Positions 1 through 7,775 of a stretch of 64,000 bases of DNA are shown piece after piece. The stretch is from the NCBI RefSeq assembly GCF_001705035.1, contig NZ_MCIG01000001.1, forward strand, positions 138,616 to 202,615. Direction: 5' to 3'. Position numbers and translations under genes: made by a program. The notes below the pieces were generated by a model. It was given only the letters and a program-made list of their open reading frames with translations, was not told the DNA's origin and searched no databases. This DNA comes from Curtobacterium sp. UCD-KPL2560. Its GTDB lineage: Bacteria > Actinomycetota > Actinomycetes > Actinomycetales > Microbacteriaceae. The stretch's first letter is position 1. The number at the start of each line of letters is the position of its first letter.

Positions 1-368
1 GGCACGTCGATCCAGTCGGCCTCGGCGAGCACGCGCGGTGCGCCGGAGGCGTGGTGGCGCATCACGATCCCGTCGATGCCCATCGCGCCGAGGGTCTGCA
101 CGGTGTCCTTGAGGGACTCGCCCTTCGAGACGCTCGAGCCCTTGGCGGCGAAGTTGATGACGTCGGCCGAGAGGCGCTTGGCGGCGGCCTCGAACGAGAT
201 GCGGGTGCGGGTGGAGTCCTCGAAGAAGAGGTTCACGACCGTCTTGCCGCGGAGGGCCGGGAGCTTCCGGACCTCGCGGGTGTTCACCTCGGCCATCTCC
301 TCGGCGACGTCGAGGACGTGGACGGCCTCGGCGCGGGACAGGTCGGCGGTGGAGAGGAGGTGCTTCAC
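1..368 (-). CDS. pyrB: Aspartate carbamoyltransferase catalytic subunit, 5' part only
   Basis: Aspartate carbamoyltransferase condenses carbamoyl phosphate with aspartate, the committed step of pyrimidine synthesis. About 122 N-terminal residues are present; the rest lies beyond the left edge. The carbamoyl-phosphate-binding loop [13 protein letters not shown] and the following [11 protein letters not shown] segment are visible and typical of the family. The GTG start overlaps the pyrR stop codon by four bases (GTGA), so pyrB is translationally coupled to pyrR and presumably shares its regulation by the PyrR RNA element upstream of pyrR. Family assignment is firm; only the 5' end is seen. Confidence 0.96.
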   Translation of the reverse strand, partial: MKHLLSTADLSRAEAVHVLDVAEEMAEVNTREVRKLPALRGKTVVNLFFEDSTRTRISFEAAAKRLSADVINFAAKGSSVSKGESLKDTVQTLGAMGIDGIVMRHHASGAPRVLAEADWIDV

Positions 369-988
369 GCTGCGCCCCCCTGCTGCTCGGCGGTGCCGGG
401 CTGCACGGGCTGCTCGGTCGCGCTCGGCTGCCCGGGCGTGCCGGGCTGCACGATGACGACCTCGTCCGTGCCGTCGGTCTCGGTCAGCCGCAGCGTGACC
501 CGCTCGTCCGACGCGGTGGGCAGGTTCTTGCCCACGTGGTCGGCCCGGATCGGCAGCTCCCGGTGCCCGCGGTCGACGAGCACCGCGAGGCGGACCGCGC
601 GCGGGCGGCCGATGCCCTGCAGCGCGTCGAGCGCCGCCCGGACGGTCCGGCCGGAGTACAGCACGTCGTCGACGAGCACGACGACCTTGCCGTCGATGCC
701 GCTCGTCGGGATCGTCGTGCGGTGCGGGGCGCGACCGATGCCGTGCCCGAGGTCGTCACGGTGCATCGTGACGTCGAGGGTCCCGACCCGCTGGTCGCGG
801 TCGTGGGCCCACTCGGGCTCGATGTCGGCCAGGACGCGGTCGAGCCGCTCGGCCAGGACGGCACCCCGTGTCGGGATGCCGAGCAACACCAGGTCCGAGG
901 CACCGTGGTTGGCCTCGAGGATCTCGTGTGCGATGCGTGTCAGAGCACGCGTGATGTCGGACTGCTGCAGGACCGTTCTGGTTCCCAC
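365..988 (-). CDS. pyrR: Bifunctional pyr operon regulator / uracil phosphoribosyltransferase PyrR
   Basis: PyrR senses UMP/PRPP, binds pyr mRNA to repress pyrimidine genes, and has weak uracil phosphoribosyltransferase activity. The 207-residue product carries the PRPP-binding signature [14 protein letters not shown] (about residues 101-114) and the PyrR-specific block [19 protein letters not shown]. The last ~30 residues are a Pro/Gln/Gly-rich tail not needed for the fold. The GTG start sits behind a strong Shine-Dalgarno sequence, AAGGAGGT. It is first in the pyrR-pyrB operon and overlaps pyrB by four bases. A conserved-looking leader that includes the ribosome-binding site (positions 993-1027) suggests autogenous translational control. 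Confidence 0.97.
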   Translation of the reverse strand: MGTRTVLQQSDITRALTRIAHEILEANHGASDLVLLGIPTRGAVLAERLDRVLADIEPEWAHDRDQRVGTLDVTMHRDDLGHGIGRAPHRTTIPTSGIDGKVVVLVDDVLYSGRTVRAALDALQGIGRPRAVRLAVLVDRGHRELPIRADHVGKNLPTASDERVTLRLTETDGTDEVVIVQPGTPGQPSATEQPVQPGTAEQQGGAA

Positions 989-992
989 GCCG

Positions 993-1027
993 ACCTCCTT
1001 CCCCGCCTCACCGGACGGACTTAAAGG
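993..1027 (-). promoter_or_regulatory. Probable PyrR-binding RNA element overlapping the pyrR ribosome-binding site
   Basis: On the minus strand the pyrR leader reads CCTTTAAGTCCGTCC, then GGTGAGGCGGGGAAGGAGGT directly before the GTG start. The GTCCG..GTGAGGC core resembles the PyrR-binding consensus (Bacillus ARUCCAGAGAGGYU) and the leader elements of actinobacterial pyrR genes. Because the element runs into the Shine-Dalgarno sequence, PyrR bound to UMP would be expected to block translation initiation rather than cause attenuation. No terminator/antiterminator pair is visible. Recognition is by motif memory, not by a covariance search. Confidence 0.7.
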
Positions 1028-1042
1028 ACGCTGACGTGGACA

Positions 1043-1048
1043 ACCCTA
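1043..1048 (-). promoter_or_regulatory. -10 box TAGGGT for pyrR-pyrB, overlapping the nusB stop codon
   Basis: TAGGGT on the minus strand would place transcription start near 1036, giving pyrR a leader of about 48 nt that contains the complete PyrR element. The first three bases of the hexamer are the TAG stop codon of nusB. No convincing -35 box is seen, as for most promoters in this window. Confidence 0.45.
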
Positions 1049-1543
1049 CCGGGACTCCTGGTCCCCTGCGACCGTCCGATCGGACGGTTCCTCGTGCTGC
1101 GTGGTGCCGTGGTCGCCGTTCCGACCGGCTGCTCCCCGGCCGCCCGCGACGGCGCCGAGGACGCCGTTCACGAAGCTCGCCGAGTCGTCCGTCGACAGCG
1201 ACTGCGCGAGTTCGACCGCCTCGGCGATGGCCACCGCGTCGGGCACCTCCGGGTTGTACCGGATCTCCCACACGCCCATCCGGAGGATGCAGCGGTCGAG
1301 CACGGGCATCCGGGCGATCGACCAGCCCTGCGCGTGCTCGATGATCACCTTGTCGATCGCGGACCGGTCGTCGTCGACACCGGTCACGATCTGTCGTGCG
1401 TAGTCCCAGCTCGAGGCACGCTCGGGCTGGTCGAGGTGCCGCACGGTCTCCGTCGCCAGGACGTCGGTGATCGGGAGCTCACGCACCTCGGCCACGTACA
1501 GCATGTCGAGGGCGCGCTTGCGGGCCTTCGAACGAGCACTCAT
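1046..1543 (-). CDS. nusB: Transcription antitermination factor NusB
   Basis: NusB binds boxA RNA together with NusE (S10) and supports rRNA antitermination. The 165-residue product starts MSARSKARKRALDMLY, the usual NusB opening, and contains DRCILRMGVWEIRY and the C-terminal VNGVLGAVA helix typical of the family. The ~25 residues after that helix are a hydrophilic extension. It lies 10 bp downstream of efp, the common efp-nusB arrangement, so the two probably form one transcript. Its stop codon overlaps the likely pyrR promoter. Confidence 0.96.
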   Translation of the reverse strand: MSARSKARKRALDMLYVAEVRELPITDVLATETVRHLDQPERASSWDYARQIVTGVDDDRSAIDKVIIEHAQGWSIARMPVLDRCILRMGVWEIRYNPEVPDAVAIAEAVELAQSLSTDDSASFVNGVLGAVAGGRGAAGRNGDHGTTQHEEPSDRTVAGDQESR

Positions 1544-1553
1544 ACAGCGTCGC

Positions 1554-2117
1554 CTAGTTGTTGACGCGGCCGAGGAAGCTGCCGTCGCGCGTGTCGATCT
1601 TCACGGTGGTGCCGCTCTCGAGGTACAGCGGGACCTGGATGCGGTGGCCGGTCGCGATGATCGTCGCGTCCTTCGTGCCACCGGACGAGCGGTCGCCCTG
1701 CAGGCCGGGCTCGGTCTCGACCTCGGTGACGATGGAGGTCGGGAGCTCGATGTAGAGCGGGTTGCCCTCGTTCATCGCGATGGTGACCATGGCGGACTCG
1801 AGCAGGAAGTTCTTGGCGTCGCCGACGACGGTCTCCGAGACGTGGACCTGGTCGTAGGTGTCGGTGTCCATGAACACGTAGGACTCGCCGTCCTGGTACA
1901 GGTACTGGTAGTCGCGACGGTCGACGGTCGCGGTGTCGATCTTCGCGCCGGCGTTGAACGTGCGGTCGACGACCTTGCCCGAGACGACGTTCTTGAGCTT
2001 GGTGCGGACGAATGCGCCGCCCTTGCCCGGCTTGACGTGCTGGAACTCGACGACCGACCAGAGCTGCCCGTCGATGATGAGAACGGCGCCGTTCTTGATG
2101 TCAGTGGTACTCGCCAT
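1554..2117 (-). CDS. efp: Translation elongation factor P
   Basis: EF-P relieves ribosome stalling at consecutive prolines. The 187-residue length is normal. The N-terminal KOW-like domain shows the loop [15 protein letters not shown], with the tip lysine at residue 32, the position that is modified in several bacteria. The C-terminal signature [22 protein letters not shown] is typical of EF-P (quoted in part: [17 protein letters not shown]). A TAGACT -10 box lies about 90 bp upstream, so the mRNA should have a leader of ~85 nt. It is followed closely by nusB. Confidence 0.97.
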   Translation of the reverse strand: MASTTDIKNGAVLIIDGQLWSVVEFQHVKPGKGGAFVRTKLKNVVSGKVVDRTFNAGAKIDTATVDRRDYQYLYQDGESYVFMDTDTYDQVHVSETVVGDAKNFLLESAMVTIAMNEGNPLYIELPTSIVTEVETEPGLQGDRSSGGTKDATIIATGHRIQVPLYLESGTTVKIDTRDGSFLGRVNN

Positions 2118-2207
2118 GGGTCTTCCGTTCGATGGTGTTGTGAAGGTCTCCCGGACGTGCGTCCGGTCCCGGTGTCGGCCGGGGTGACCCGAGCCGACGC
2201 CCGGACG

Positions 2208-2213
2208 AGTCTA
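2208..2213 (-). promoter_or_regulatory. -10 box TAGACT for efp-nusB
   Basis: The hexamer lies in the context CCGCTAGACTCGTC. The identical 14 bases recur at the promoter of the 60-aa gene near 12865, and related CCGCTAnnCT strings precede proS, the NCS1 permease and the cyclophilin gene. Predicted transcription start is near 2201. Confidence 0.5.
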
Positions 2214-2226
2214 GCGGACGGGGGCG

Positions 2227-2343
2227 GGACGCCCGCAGGGCAGGACGCCCGCGCCGCAGGACCGCCGACGCACGGCGTCAGCGTCGCCGCAGGCGTCAGC
2301 GTCCCTGCCGCCGCAGGACGCCCGCGGCACGGCACGGCGTCAC
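2227..2343. repeat. Interspersed short repeats between the UbiB-like gene and efp
   Basis: The decamer GGACGCCCGC occurs three times (near 2227, 2243 and 2316) and GGCGTCA three times (near 2274, 2292 and 2337), arranged as two imperfect blocks. The last copy supplies the stop codon of the UbiB-like gene. No function is evident. The blocks could fold into alternative hairpins and serve as a terminator, but there is no U-tract. Confidence 0.5.
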
Positions 2344-4028
2344 CGTCTCCGCCGTGCGATCCACGCGTCGACGGCCGCCCACACCAGCAGCACCACCGCC
2401 GTCCCGCCGAGCAGTCCCCCGGCGCTCGCGGTCGACAGCACGGCGTCCGACCGCACGGGCGTCGCCAGGTACACGATCGCGAGCACGCCGGCGCCTGCCC
2501 CGAGGAGCACGAGCAGCACCCGACGGACCAGGCCGGCGACGACCTCCCGGTCGCGCCGGTCCGAGAACAGCCGGATCCGGACCGCCAGGTCGCCCTTCTC
2601 GACGGCCTCGCCGATCCGGTCGATCCGGCGCGGGAGCTTCCGGAGCGTCGACGCCACGCCGACGAGTTCGCGCAGCGCCAGGTCCCGCACCGCCTTCGGC
2701 CGGAGCTGGTCGCGGATCTGGCGACGGGCCAGGTCCCGGGACTCCTCGAGCAGGTCGAACGACGGCGCCAGGGTCCGGAGCGTCCCCTCGAAGATGGCGA
2801 GTGCCCGGGCGGCGGCCACGAAGTCCGGCGGCGGCTTGAGCCGGTACCGCCCGAAGACGGCCACGGCGTCGTCCACCGTCTCCACGCCGATGCGGGCACC
2901 CGGCCCGAGCTCGTCGGCGACGAACGCGGCGATGTCCCGGCGGAAGTCGGCTTCGTCCTCGGGGTCCCGCACGGGCGCCATCCGGAGCACCCCGTCGGCG
3001 ATCCGTGCCGTGTCGTCCTGGATGTACCCGGCGAGGAGTTCCTGGACGGTCTCCCGCAGCCCCGGGTCGAGCCGCCCGACCGACCCGAAGTCGATGAGCG
3101 CCGGCCGACCGTCCGGCAGGAGCACGACGTTCCCGGGGTGCAGGTCGGCGTGGTAGATCCCGTCGAACACGACCTGTCGCAGGAACGCGTCGAGGACGGC
3201 GCGCATCGGCGCGTCCAGGTCGCGGTCGGACCGGACGGCGCGGAGCGCGCTGAGGGTCTCGCCCTCGAGGAACTCCATCACCATCACCCGTCGCGTGGAG
3301 AGCTCCCGGTACGGCTCGGGGAACGCCACCGCATCCGGCCGCGCGCTCCGGGCCTGCGCCGCACGCAGCGCCGCGAGGTTCCGCATCTCGGAGGCGAAGT
3401 CCACCTGGCGGACCAGGTCGTCGGCGTACTGCTGCGCGACGTCGACGATGCCGACCTGCCGCGCCTCGGCGCTGGTCCGGGCGAGGAACCGCACGACCCG
3501 CATCGCGATGTCGACGTCCCGCCGCACCGCCGCGTCGATGCCGGGGCGCTGCACCTTGACGGCCACGGTGGTCCCGTCGGCCAGCGTCGCGCGGTGGACC
3601 TGCGCGATCGAGGCCGCGGCGACCGGCTCCGGGTCGAACGTCGCGAACACCTCGTCGACCGGCGCGCCGAGCTCCTCCAGGAGCAGCGCGGCGACCTCGT
3701 CGGGGGCGGCGGGCGTCACGCTCCCCTGCAGGTGCACGAGCCCCTCGGTCCACTCCTCGGGGAGCAGGTCGTCCCGGGTCGACAGCAGCTGCCCCATCTT
3801 CACGAACCCGCCGCCGGCCTCCTCGAGCGCTCGGCGCAGGTGCTCGGCCTGGTCACGTCGCAGGTCCGCGGTCGCGGGGTCACGGGTGAAGTCGAGTCGA
3901 CGGAACGGCAGCAGCCGGTGACGGCGGGCGATCGCGAGCAGCTCGGCGAAGCGACGGCCGCGGGACCGCAGGCTCCCGACCTCGACGTCCTGCTGACCGA
4001 GGTCGCTCAGGCGGGGCGGAGTGGGCAC
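2340..4028 (-). CDS. ABC1/UbiB-family atypical kinase, membrane-anchored
   Basis: Member of the ABC1/ADCK/UbiB kinase-like family; family members support isoprenoid-quinone synthesis or lipid-related functions, often by ATPase rather than protein-kinase activity. The ~562-residue product shows the family motif GGGFVKMGQLLSTR, the ATP-site lysine in TVAVKVQRPG, catalytic DLHPGNVV and LIDFGSVGRL. Two C-terminal transmembrane helices (about residues 495-520 and 530-552) are followed by ARRRR. The GTG at 4028 was chosen because the protein then begins just before the conserved region. Upstream, CAGACT lies six bases from this GTG, so the mRNA may be leaderless. Substrate is unknown. Confidence 0.88.
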   Translation of the reverse strand: MPTPPRLSDLGQQDVEVGSLRSRGRRFAELLAIARRHRLLPFRRLDFTRDPATADLRRDQAEHLRRALEEAGGGFVKMGQLLSTRDDLLPEEWTEGLVHLQGSVTPAAPDEVAALLLEELGAPVDEVFATFDPEPVAAASIAQVHRATLADGTTVAVKVQRPGIDAAVRRDVDIAMRVVRFLARTSAEARQVGIVDVAQQYADDLVRQVDFASEMRNLAALRAAQARSARPDAVAFPEPYRELSTRRVMVMEFLEGETLSALRAVRSDRDLDAPMRAVLDAFLRQVVFDGIYHADLHPGNVVLLPDGRPALIDFGSVGRLDPGLRETVQELLAGYIQDDTARIADGVLRMAPVRDPEDEADFRRDIAAFVADELGPGARIGVETVDDAVAVFGRYRLKPPPDFVAAARALAIFEGTLRTLAPSFDLLEESRDLARRQIRDQLRPKAVRDLALRELVGVASTLRKLPRRIDRIGEAVEKGDLAVRIRLFSDRRDREVVAGLVRRVLLVLLGAGAGVLAIVYLATPVRSDAVLSTASAGGLLGGTAVVLLVWAAVDAWIARRRR

Positions 4029-4163
4029 CGGACCAGTCTGCTCCCCGGCCCTGCGCGACAGCCGCAGCGCCCGTGTTCCTCCACAGCCTGGAGGCGCGGC
4101 GCGGCATCCACAGGTCGGCGCACCGCCGTCCTCGCCTCGCCTTCCGGGCCGCAGGATCATCGC

Positions 4164-4514
4164 ATGGAGACAGCAGTCATCGCAGCCGCTCTCGCGGCGG
4201 TCGCATCGATCGTCGGTGCGGCGGTCAGCTGGTTCGGCGCCCACCAGGCGCGGCGAACGGCGGTCCGACACCATGCCTGGGACCGCTTCACCTGGGCGCT
4301 CGACCAGCGCCCGGGCAGCAGCGCGTACAACATTTCCACCGCTGTACTGCGGAACCTGGCGACGGTAACGTCCTGGCCGAAGGCCGACCGACGCCTCGCG
4401 CGTCGCGCCCTCGCCAGCGACCCCGCCGTCGCGTCGCAACCACCACGACCGCCACGACAACCGCCGTCATCGTCACCGTTGCAGACACCGTCACCCGATG
4501 AGGAGCCCTCCTGA
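4164..4514 (+). CDS. Small predicted membrane protein, function unknown
   Basis: A 116-residue protein opening with a strongly hydrophobic helix (METAVIAAALAAVASIVGAA) followed by a basic, amphipathic region and a Pro/Ser-rich tail ending in DEEPS. AGGA lies eight bases before the ATG. The gene is divergent from the UbiB-like gene across 135 bp and overlaps the next small ORF as TGATG, which argues that the two are translated together. I do not recognise the family. The single N-terminal helix plus short basic domain resembles many small orphan membrane proteins. Confidence 0.55.
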   Translation: METAVIAAALAAVASIVGAAVSWFGAHQARRTAVRHHAWDRFTWALDQRPGSSAYNISTAVLRNLATVTSWPKADRRLARRALASDPAVASQPPRPPRQPPSSSPLQTPSPDEEPS

Positions 4515-4693
4515 TGTCTCTCCTGAAGCCGCTGCCGGACGCCCTCGACCCCGACCGGGACGACGACGAGTACTGGGCGTGGGAGAACGGCGCCACGGTC
4601 GAGGAGTTCCGGGAGTGGCAACGCACCGGGGTGCTCACGGTGTCGATGCGCCTGAAGTGGTGGTGGCGGCGGACACGGCCGACGCTCCGCTGA
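4514..4693 (+). CDS. Small acidic/tryptophan-rich ORF, function unknown
   Basis: A 59-residue product whose ATG overlaps the stop of the preceding gene (TGATG). It has an acidic start (DPDRDDDEYWAWENG), a central EEFREWQRTGVL segment and a C-terminal basic Trp cluster (RLKWWWRRTRP). The overlap and plausible composition support it as real, but length and lack of a recognised family keep confidence moderate. It ends 20 bp before the convergent aroB stop codon. Confidence 0.5.
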   Translation: MSLLKPLPDALDPDRDDDEYWAWENGATVEEFREWQRTGVLTVSMRLKWWWRRTRPTLR

Positions 4694-4713
4694 ACCCCTT
4701 CGGCGGCGTCGGC

Positions 4714-5823
4714 CTAGACCCCGACCTCCTGGTAGGCCGTGAACAGCAGGTGGTCCTCGGGTCCCTCGAGCGTGACCGGCTTGCCGACCCCGTCGAGGAT
4801 GATGAACCGCAGCATCCCGGCCCGGGCCTTCTTGTCCCGACGCATCGTCGCGAGCAGTCCCTCCCACCGGCCGAGGCCGTACGTGGTCGGCAGCTCGAGC
4901 GACTCCAGGATCGAGCGGTGCCGATCGACCGTGGCGTCGTCGAGGTGCCCCGTGAGCCGAGCGAGCTCGGCCGCGAACACCATGCCGACGGCGACCGCCG
5001 CGCCGTGCCGCCACTGGTACCGCTCAGCGTGCTCGATGGCGTGCCCGAGCGTGTGCCCGTAGTTCAGGATCTCCCGGCGGCCCTGCTCGGTGAAGTCGTC
5101 GGACACCACCTGCGCCTTGAGCTCGATCGCCAGCTCGACCACGCGACGGAACTCCGGCGTGGTGGGGTCGGTGACCCGGGCGACGTCGGCCTCGACCAGG
5201 TCGAGGATCTCCGGCACCGCGATGAACCCGGCCTTCACGATCTCGGCGAACCCGGTCAGGATCTCGTTCCGCGGCAGGGTCTTCGCGAGGTCGAGGTCGA
5301 CGACCACCGCACGCGGCGCGGCGAACACCCCGACGAGGTTCTTGCCCTCGTTGGTGTTGATGCCCGTCTTCCCGCCGACGCTCGCGTCCACCATCGCGAG
5401 CACGCTCGTCGGGATCGCCAGGAACGCGACGCCGCGGAGCCACGTCGCGGCGACGAAGCCCGCGAGGTCGGTCACCGCGCCCCCGCCGAGCCCGATGACG
5501 GCGTCGGTCCGGGTGAAGTCGGCCTGCCCCATCACCTGCCAGCAGAATGCGGCGACCTCGACGCGCTTCGCGCCCTCGGCGTCGGGCACCTCGGCGATGA
5601 GCGCCTCGAGCCCGGCGTCCGCCAGCAGCGCGCGGAGTTCGTTCGCGCGGGCGCCGAGCGTCGGCGCGTGCACGATCAGCACCTTCGCGACCCGCGGCCC
5701 GAGCAGTGCCGGGACGGCGCCGAGCAGCCCGTTCCCGACCACGACGACGTAGCCGCCCTCGCCGCCGACACGGATCTCGGTGGTGCCCTCCGGCAGGTGG
5801 GTGCTCGGGGTCGACTGGTTCAC
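4714..5823 (-). CDS. aroB: 3-dehydroquinate synthase
   Basis: Second step of the shikimate pathway: NAD-dependent, metal-dependent cyclisation of DAHP to 3-dehydroquinate. The 369-residue product shows the nucleotide-binding GLGGGAVTDLAGFVAATW, the active-site DASVGGKTGIN, the metal-ligand region ILNYGHTLGHAIEH and HGAAVAVGM. The GTG at 5823 overlaps the aroK stop codon by four bases (GTGA); the frame remains open upstream, but that stretch is the aroK tail repeat read in another frame. Third gene of aroC-aroK-aroB. Confidence 0.97.
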   Translation of the reverse strand: MNQSTPSTHLPEGTTEIRVGGEGGYVVVVGNGLLGAVPALLGPRVAKVLIVHAPTLGARANELRALLADAGLEALIAEVPDAEGAKRVEVAAFCWQVMGQADFTRTDAVIGLGGGAVTDLAGFVAATWLRGVAFLAIPTSVLAMVDASVGGKTGINTNEGKNLVGVFAAPRAVVVDLDLAKTLPRNEILTGFAEIVKAGFIAVPEILDLVEADVARVTDPTTPEFRRVVELAIELKAQVVSDDFTEQGRREILNYGHTLGHAIEHAERYQWRHGAAVAVGMVFAAELARLTGHLDDATVDRHRSILESLELPTTYGLGRWEGLLATMRRDKKARAGMLRFIILDGVGKPVTLEGPEDHLLFTAYQEVGV

Positions 5824-6503
5824 GGGGTCCCTCCGGTGGTGGTGCGACGCCCCGCTCCGGGGCTCGTGTCGGTCGGCGTGCTCGTGCCGGTCGGCGTGCT
5901 CGCACTGGTCGGCGTGTTCGTGTCGGCCGGGGTGCTCGTACCGGCCGGCGTGCGGGGGTCGGGCGGTGTGCTTCCCCGCACCCACGCGACGACCTCGTCA
6001 ACGACGTGCGACATCGGCCGCCGCGAGGTGTCGAAGGTCGCGTGCGCGAGTTCGGCGTACGTCGCCGCGCGTGCGTCCAGGATGGTCTGCCACGCGTCGA
6101 TGCCGCCGTCCGCCAGCAGCGGCCGGTCGCTGCCGGCGATGCGGTCGGCGACGGCCTCGGGCGAGACGGTCAGCAGGACGATCCGCGCGCCGGCCATCGC
6201 CTCGCGGGTCGCCGCGTGCGTGACCGCTCCCCCGCCGACGGCGACGACGCCGCCGCGCGTGACCGCGGCGCGCACGGCCTCGGCCTCGAGCTCGCGGAAC
6301 GCCGCCTCACCGCGGTCGGCGAAGATGCCGGGGATCGGACCGTGCTCGCGGACGATCGCACGGTCGGTGTCGGTGAAGGACACCCCGAGCGCCTTCGCGA
6401 CGCGCTTGCCGACGCTGGACTTGCCGGCGCCCATCGGTCCGATGACCACGACCGGCGCGGTGCTGCCCGCGGTGGCCGCCTGCGCCGGTCCCGTCCCGGT
6501 CAC
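5820..6503 (-). CDS. aroK: Shikimate kinase with a repetitive C-terminal tail
   Basis: Phosphorylates shikimate at O-3 using ATP. The N-terminal ~175 residues are a complete shikimate kinase: Walker [10 protein letters not shown] (about residues 22-30), substrate-binding DTDRAI and AFRELE, GGGAVT and the lid RPLL. Shikimate kinases are usually about 165-185 residues, but this one runs to 227 because of a Thr/Pro-rich tail built from five hexapeptide copies (encoded at 5866-5955). The tail is absent from the usual family and is likely disordered. It overlaps aroC (start/stop ATGA) and aroB (GTGA), so the three genes are translationally coupled. Confidence 0.95.
   Translation of the reverse strand: MTGTGPAQAATAGSTAPVVVIGPMGAGKSSVGKRVAKALGVSFTDTDRAIVREHGPIPGIFADRGEAAFRELEAEAVRAAVTRGGVVAVGGGAVTHAATREAMAGARIVLLTVSPEAVADRIAGSDRPLLADGGIDAWQTILDARAATYAELAHATFDTSRRPMSHVVDEVVAWVRGSTPPDPRTPAGTSTPADTNTPTSASTPTGTSTPTDTSPGAGRRTTTGGTP
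5866..5955 (-). repeat. Five 18-bp tandem repeats inside the aroK 3' end
   Basis: Units begin at 5866, 5884, 5902, 5920 and 5938; on the plus strand each resembles GTGTCGGTCGGCGTGCTC. In the aroK frame they encode hexapeptides of the type [24 protein letters not shown]. The period is a multiple of three, so copy-number change would keep the aroK frame and its coupling to aroB. Confidence 0.9.
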
Positions 6504-7720
6504 CGGGCGGCGGTCGGCTCGGTGGTCTCGGTGCGCCGGGAGCGCAGCGTCTCCGGGATCGCGGCCAGGTACCCCTCCAGGTTGCGCTTGGTCTCGGCCA
6601 GGCTGTCGCCGCCGAACTTCTCGAGCACGGCGTCGGCGAGCACGAGCGCGACCATCGCCTCGGCGACGACGCCGGAGGCCGGCACGGCGCAGACGTCGCT
6701 GCGCTGGTGGTGCGCTGCGGCGTCCTCACCCGTGGTGGTGTCGATGGTGTGCAGCGCGTGCGGGATGGTGGCGATCGGCTTCATCGCGGCACGGACCCGC
6801 AGCACGGTGCCCGTGGACATGCCGCCCTCGGTCCCGCCGGCGCGGTCGCTCGTCCGGATGATCTCGCCGTCCTCGCGGTACAGCTCGTCGTGCGCGGCCG
6901 AACCGCGACGACCGGCGGTCGCGAAGCCGTCGCCGACCTCGACGCCCTTGATGGCCTGGATGCCCATGATCGCCGCGGCGAGCCGAGCGTCGAGCCGACG
7001 GTCCCACTGCACGTGCGAGCCGAGGCCCGGCGGGACCCCGTAGAACAGCACCTCGACGACGCCGCCGAGCGTGTCGCCGTCCTTCTTCGCGGCCTCGACC
7101 TCGGTGACCATGCGTGCCGACGTCTCGGGGTCGGCGCAGCGCAGCTGGTCCTCGTCGAGGCGGTCGACGTCGTCGGGCATCGGCAGCGCGGTGCCGTCCG
7201 GCACGCGCACGGTACCGACCTGCAGGGTGTGCGCGACCGACCGGATGCCGAGCTCGGCCAGGAAGGACTTCGCGACGGCGCCGAGGGCGACACGAGCCGC
7301 GGTCTCGCGGGCCGAGGCGCGCTCGAGGATCGGGCGGGCCTCGTCGAAGCCGTACTTCTGCATGCCGACGAGGTCGGCGTGGCCGGGGCGGGGCCGGGTG
7401 AGGGGTGCGCCGCGACCACGGGACATCTCGGTCTGCTCGATCGGTTCCGGGCTCATCACCTCGACCCACTTCGGCCACTCGGTGTTGCCGATGCGGATCG
7501 CGATGGGGCTGCCCATGGAGTACCCGTGGCGGACGCCGCCCGAGACGTGCAGCTCGTCCTGCTCGAACTTCATGCGCGAGCCACGGCCGTAGCCGAGCTT
7601 GCGTCGCGCGAGGTCGGTGCGGATGGACTCGAACGACACCGGGACGCCAGCGGGCAGGCCCTCGAGCATCGCGATGAGTTCGGGTCCGTGGGACTCACCA
7701 GCGGTCAACCAACGAAGCAT
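6500..7720 (-). CDS. aroC: Chorismate synthase
   Basis: Converts EPSP to chorismate using reduced FMN. The ~406-residue product contains the signature regions [48 protein letters not shown] and [10 protein letters not shown]. Two ATG codons are possible (7729 and 7720). The GGGAGG ribosome-binding site abuts the first and lies nine bases before the second, so the second is chosen; it also matches the usual protein start. First gene of the aroC-aroK-aroB operon. Confidence 0.97.
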   Translation of the reverse strand: MLRWLTAGESHGPELIAMLEGLPAGVPVSFESIRTDLARRKLGYGRGSRMKFEQDELHVSGGVRHGYSMGSPIAIRIGNTEWPKWVEVMSPEPIEQTEMSRGRGAPLTRPRPGHADLVGMQKYGFDEARPILERASARETAARVALGAVAKSFLAELGIRSVAHTLQVGTVRVPDGTALPMPDDVDRLDEDQLRCADPETSARMVTEVEAAKKDGDTLGGVVEVLFYGVPPGLGSHVQWDRRLDARLAAAIMGIQAIKGVEVGDGFATAGRRGSAAHDELYREDGEIIRTSDRAGGTEGGMSTGTVLRVRAAMKPIATIPHALHTIDTTTGEDAAAHHQRSDVCAVPASGVVAEAMVALVLADAVLEKFGGDSLAETKRNLEGYLAAIPETLRSRRTETTEPTAAR

Positions 7721-7775
7721 GCCGCCCATCCTCCCACAGCCCGTGCACGTGCGACGGCCTGCGACGCCCCCGCTG

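Noticed and set aside
1467-4163. Long plus-strand frame across efp and the UbiB-like gene that runs into the small gene at 4164.
   Set aside because: Only the last 117 codons (4164-4514) have a sensible protein and ribosome-binding site; the rest is antisense shadow.
4164-4693. Prophage holin/lysis pair.
   Set aside because: Single-helix small proteins fit superficially, but no phage genes, integrase or attachment repeats are near.
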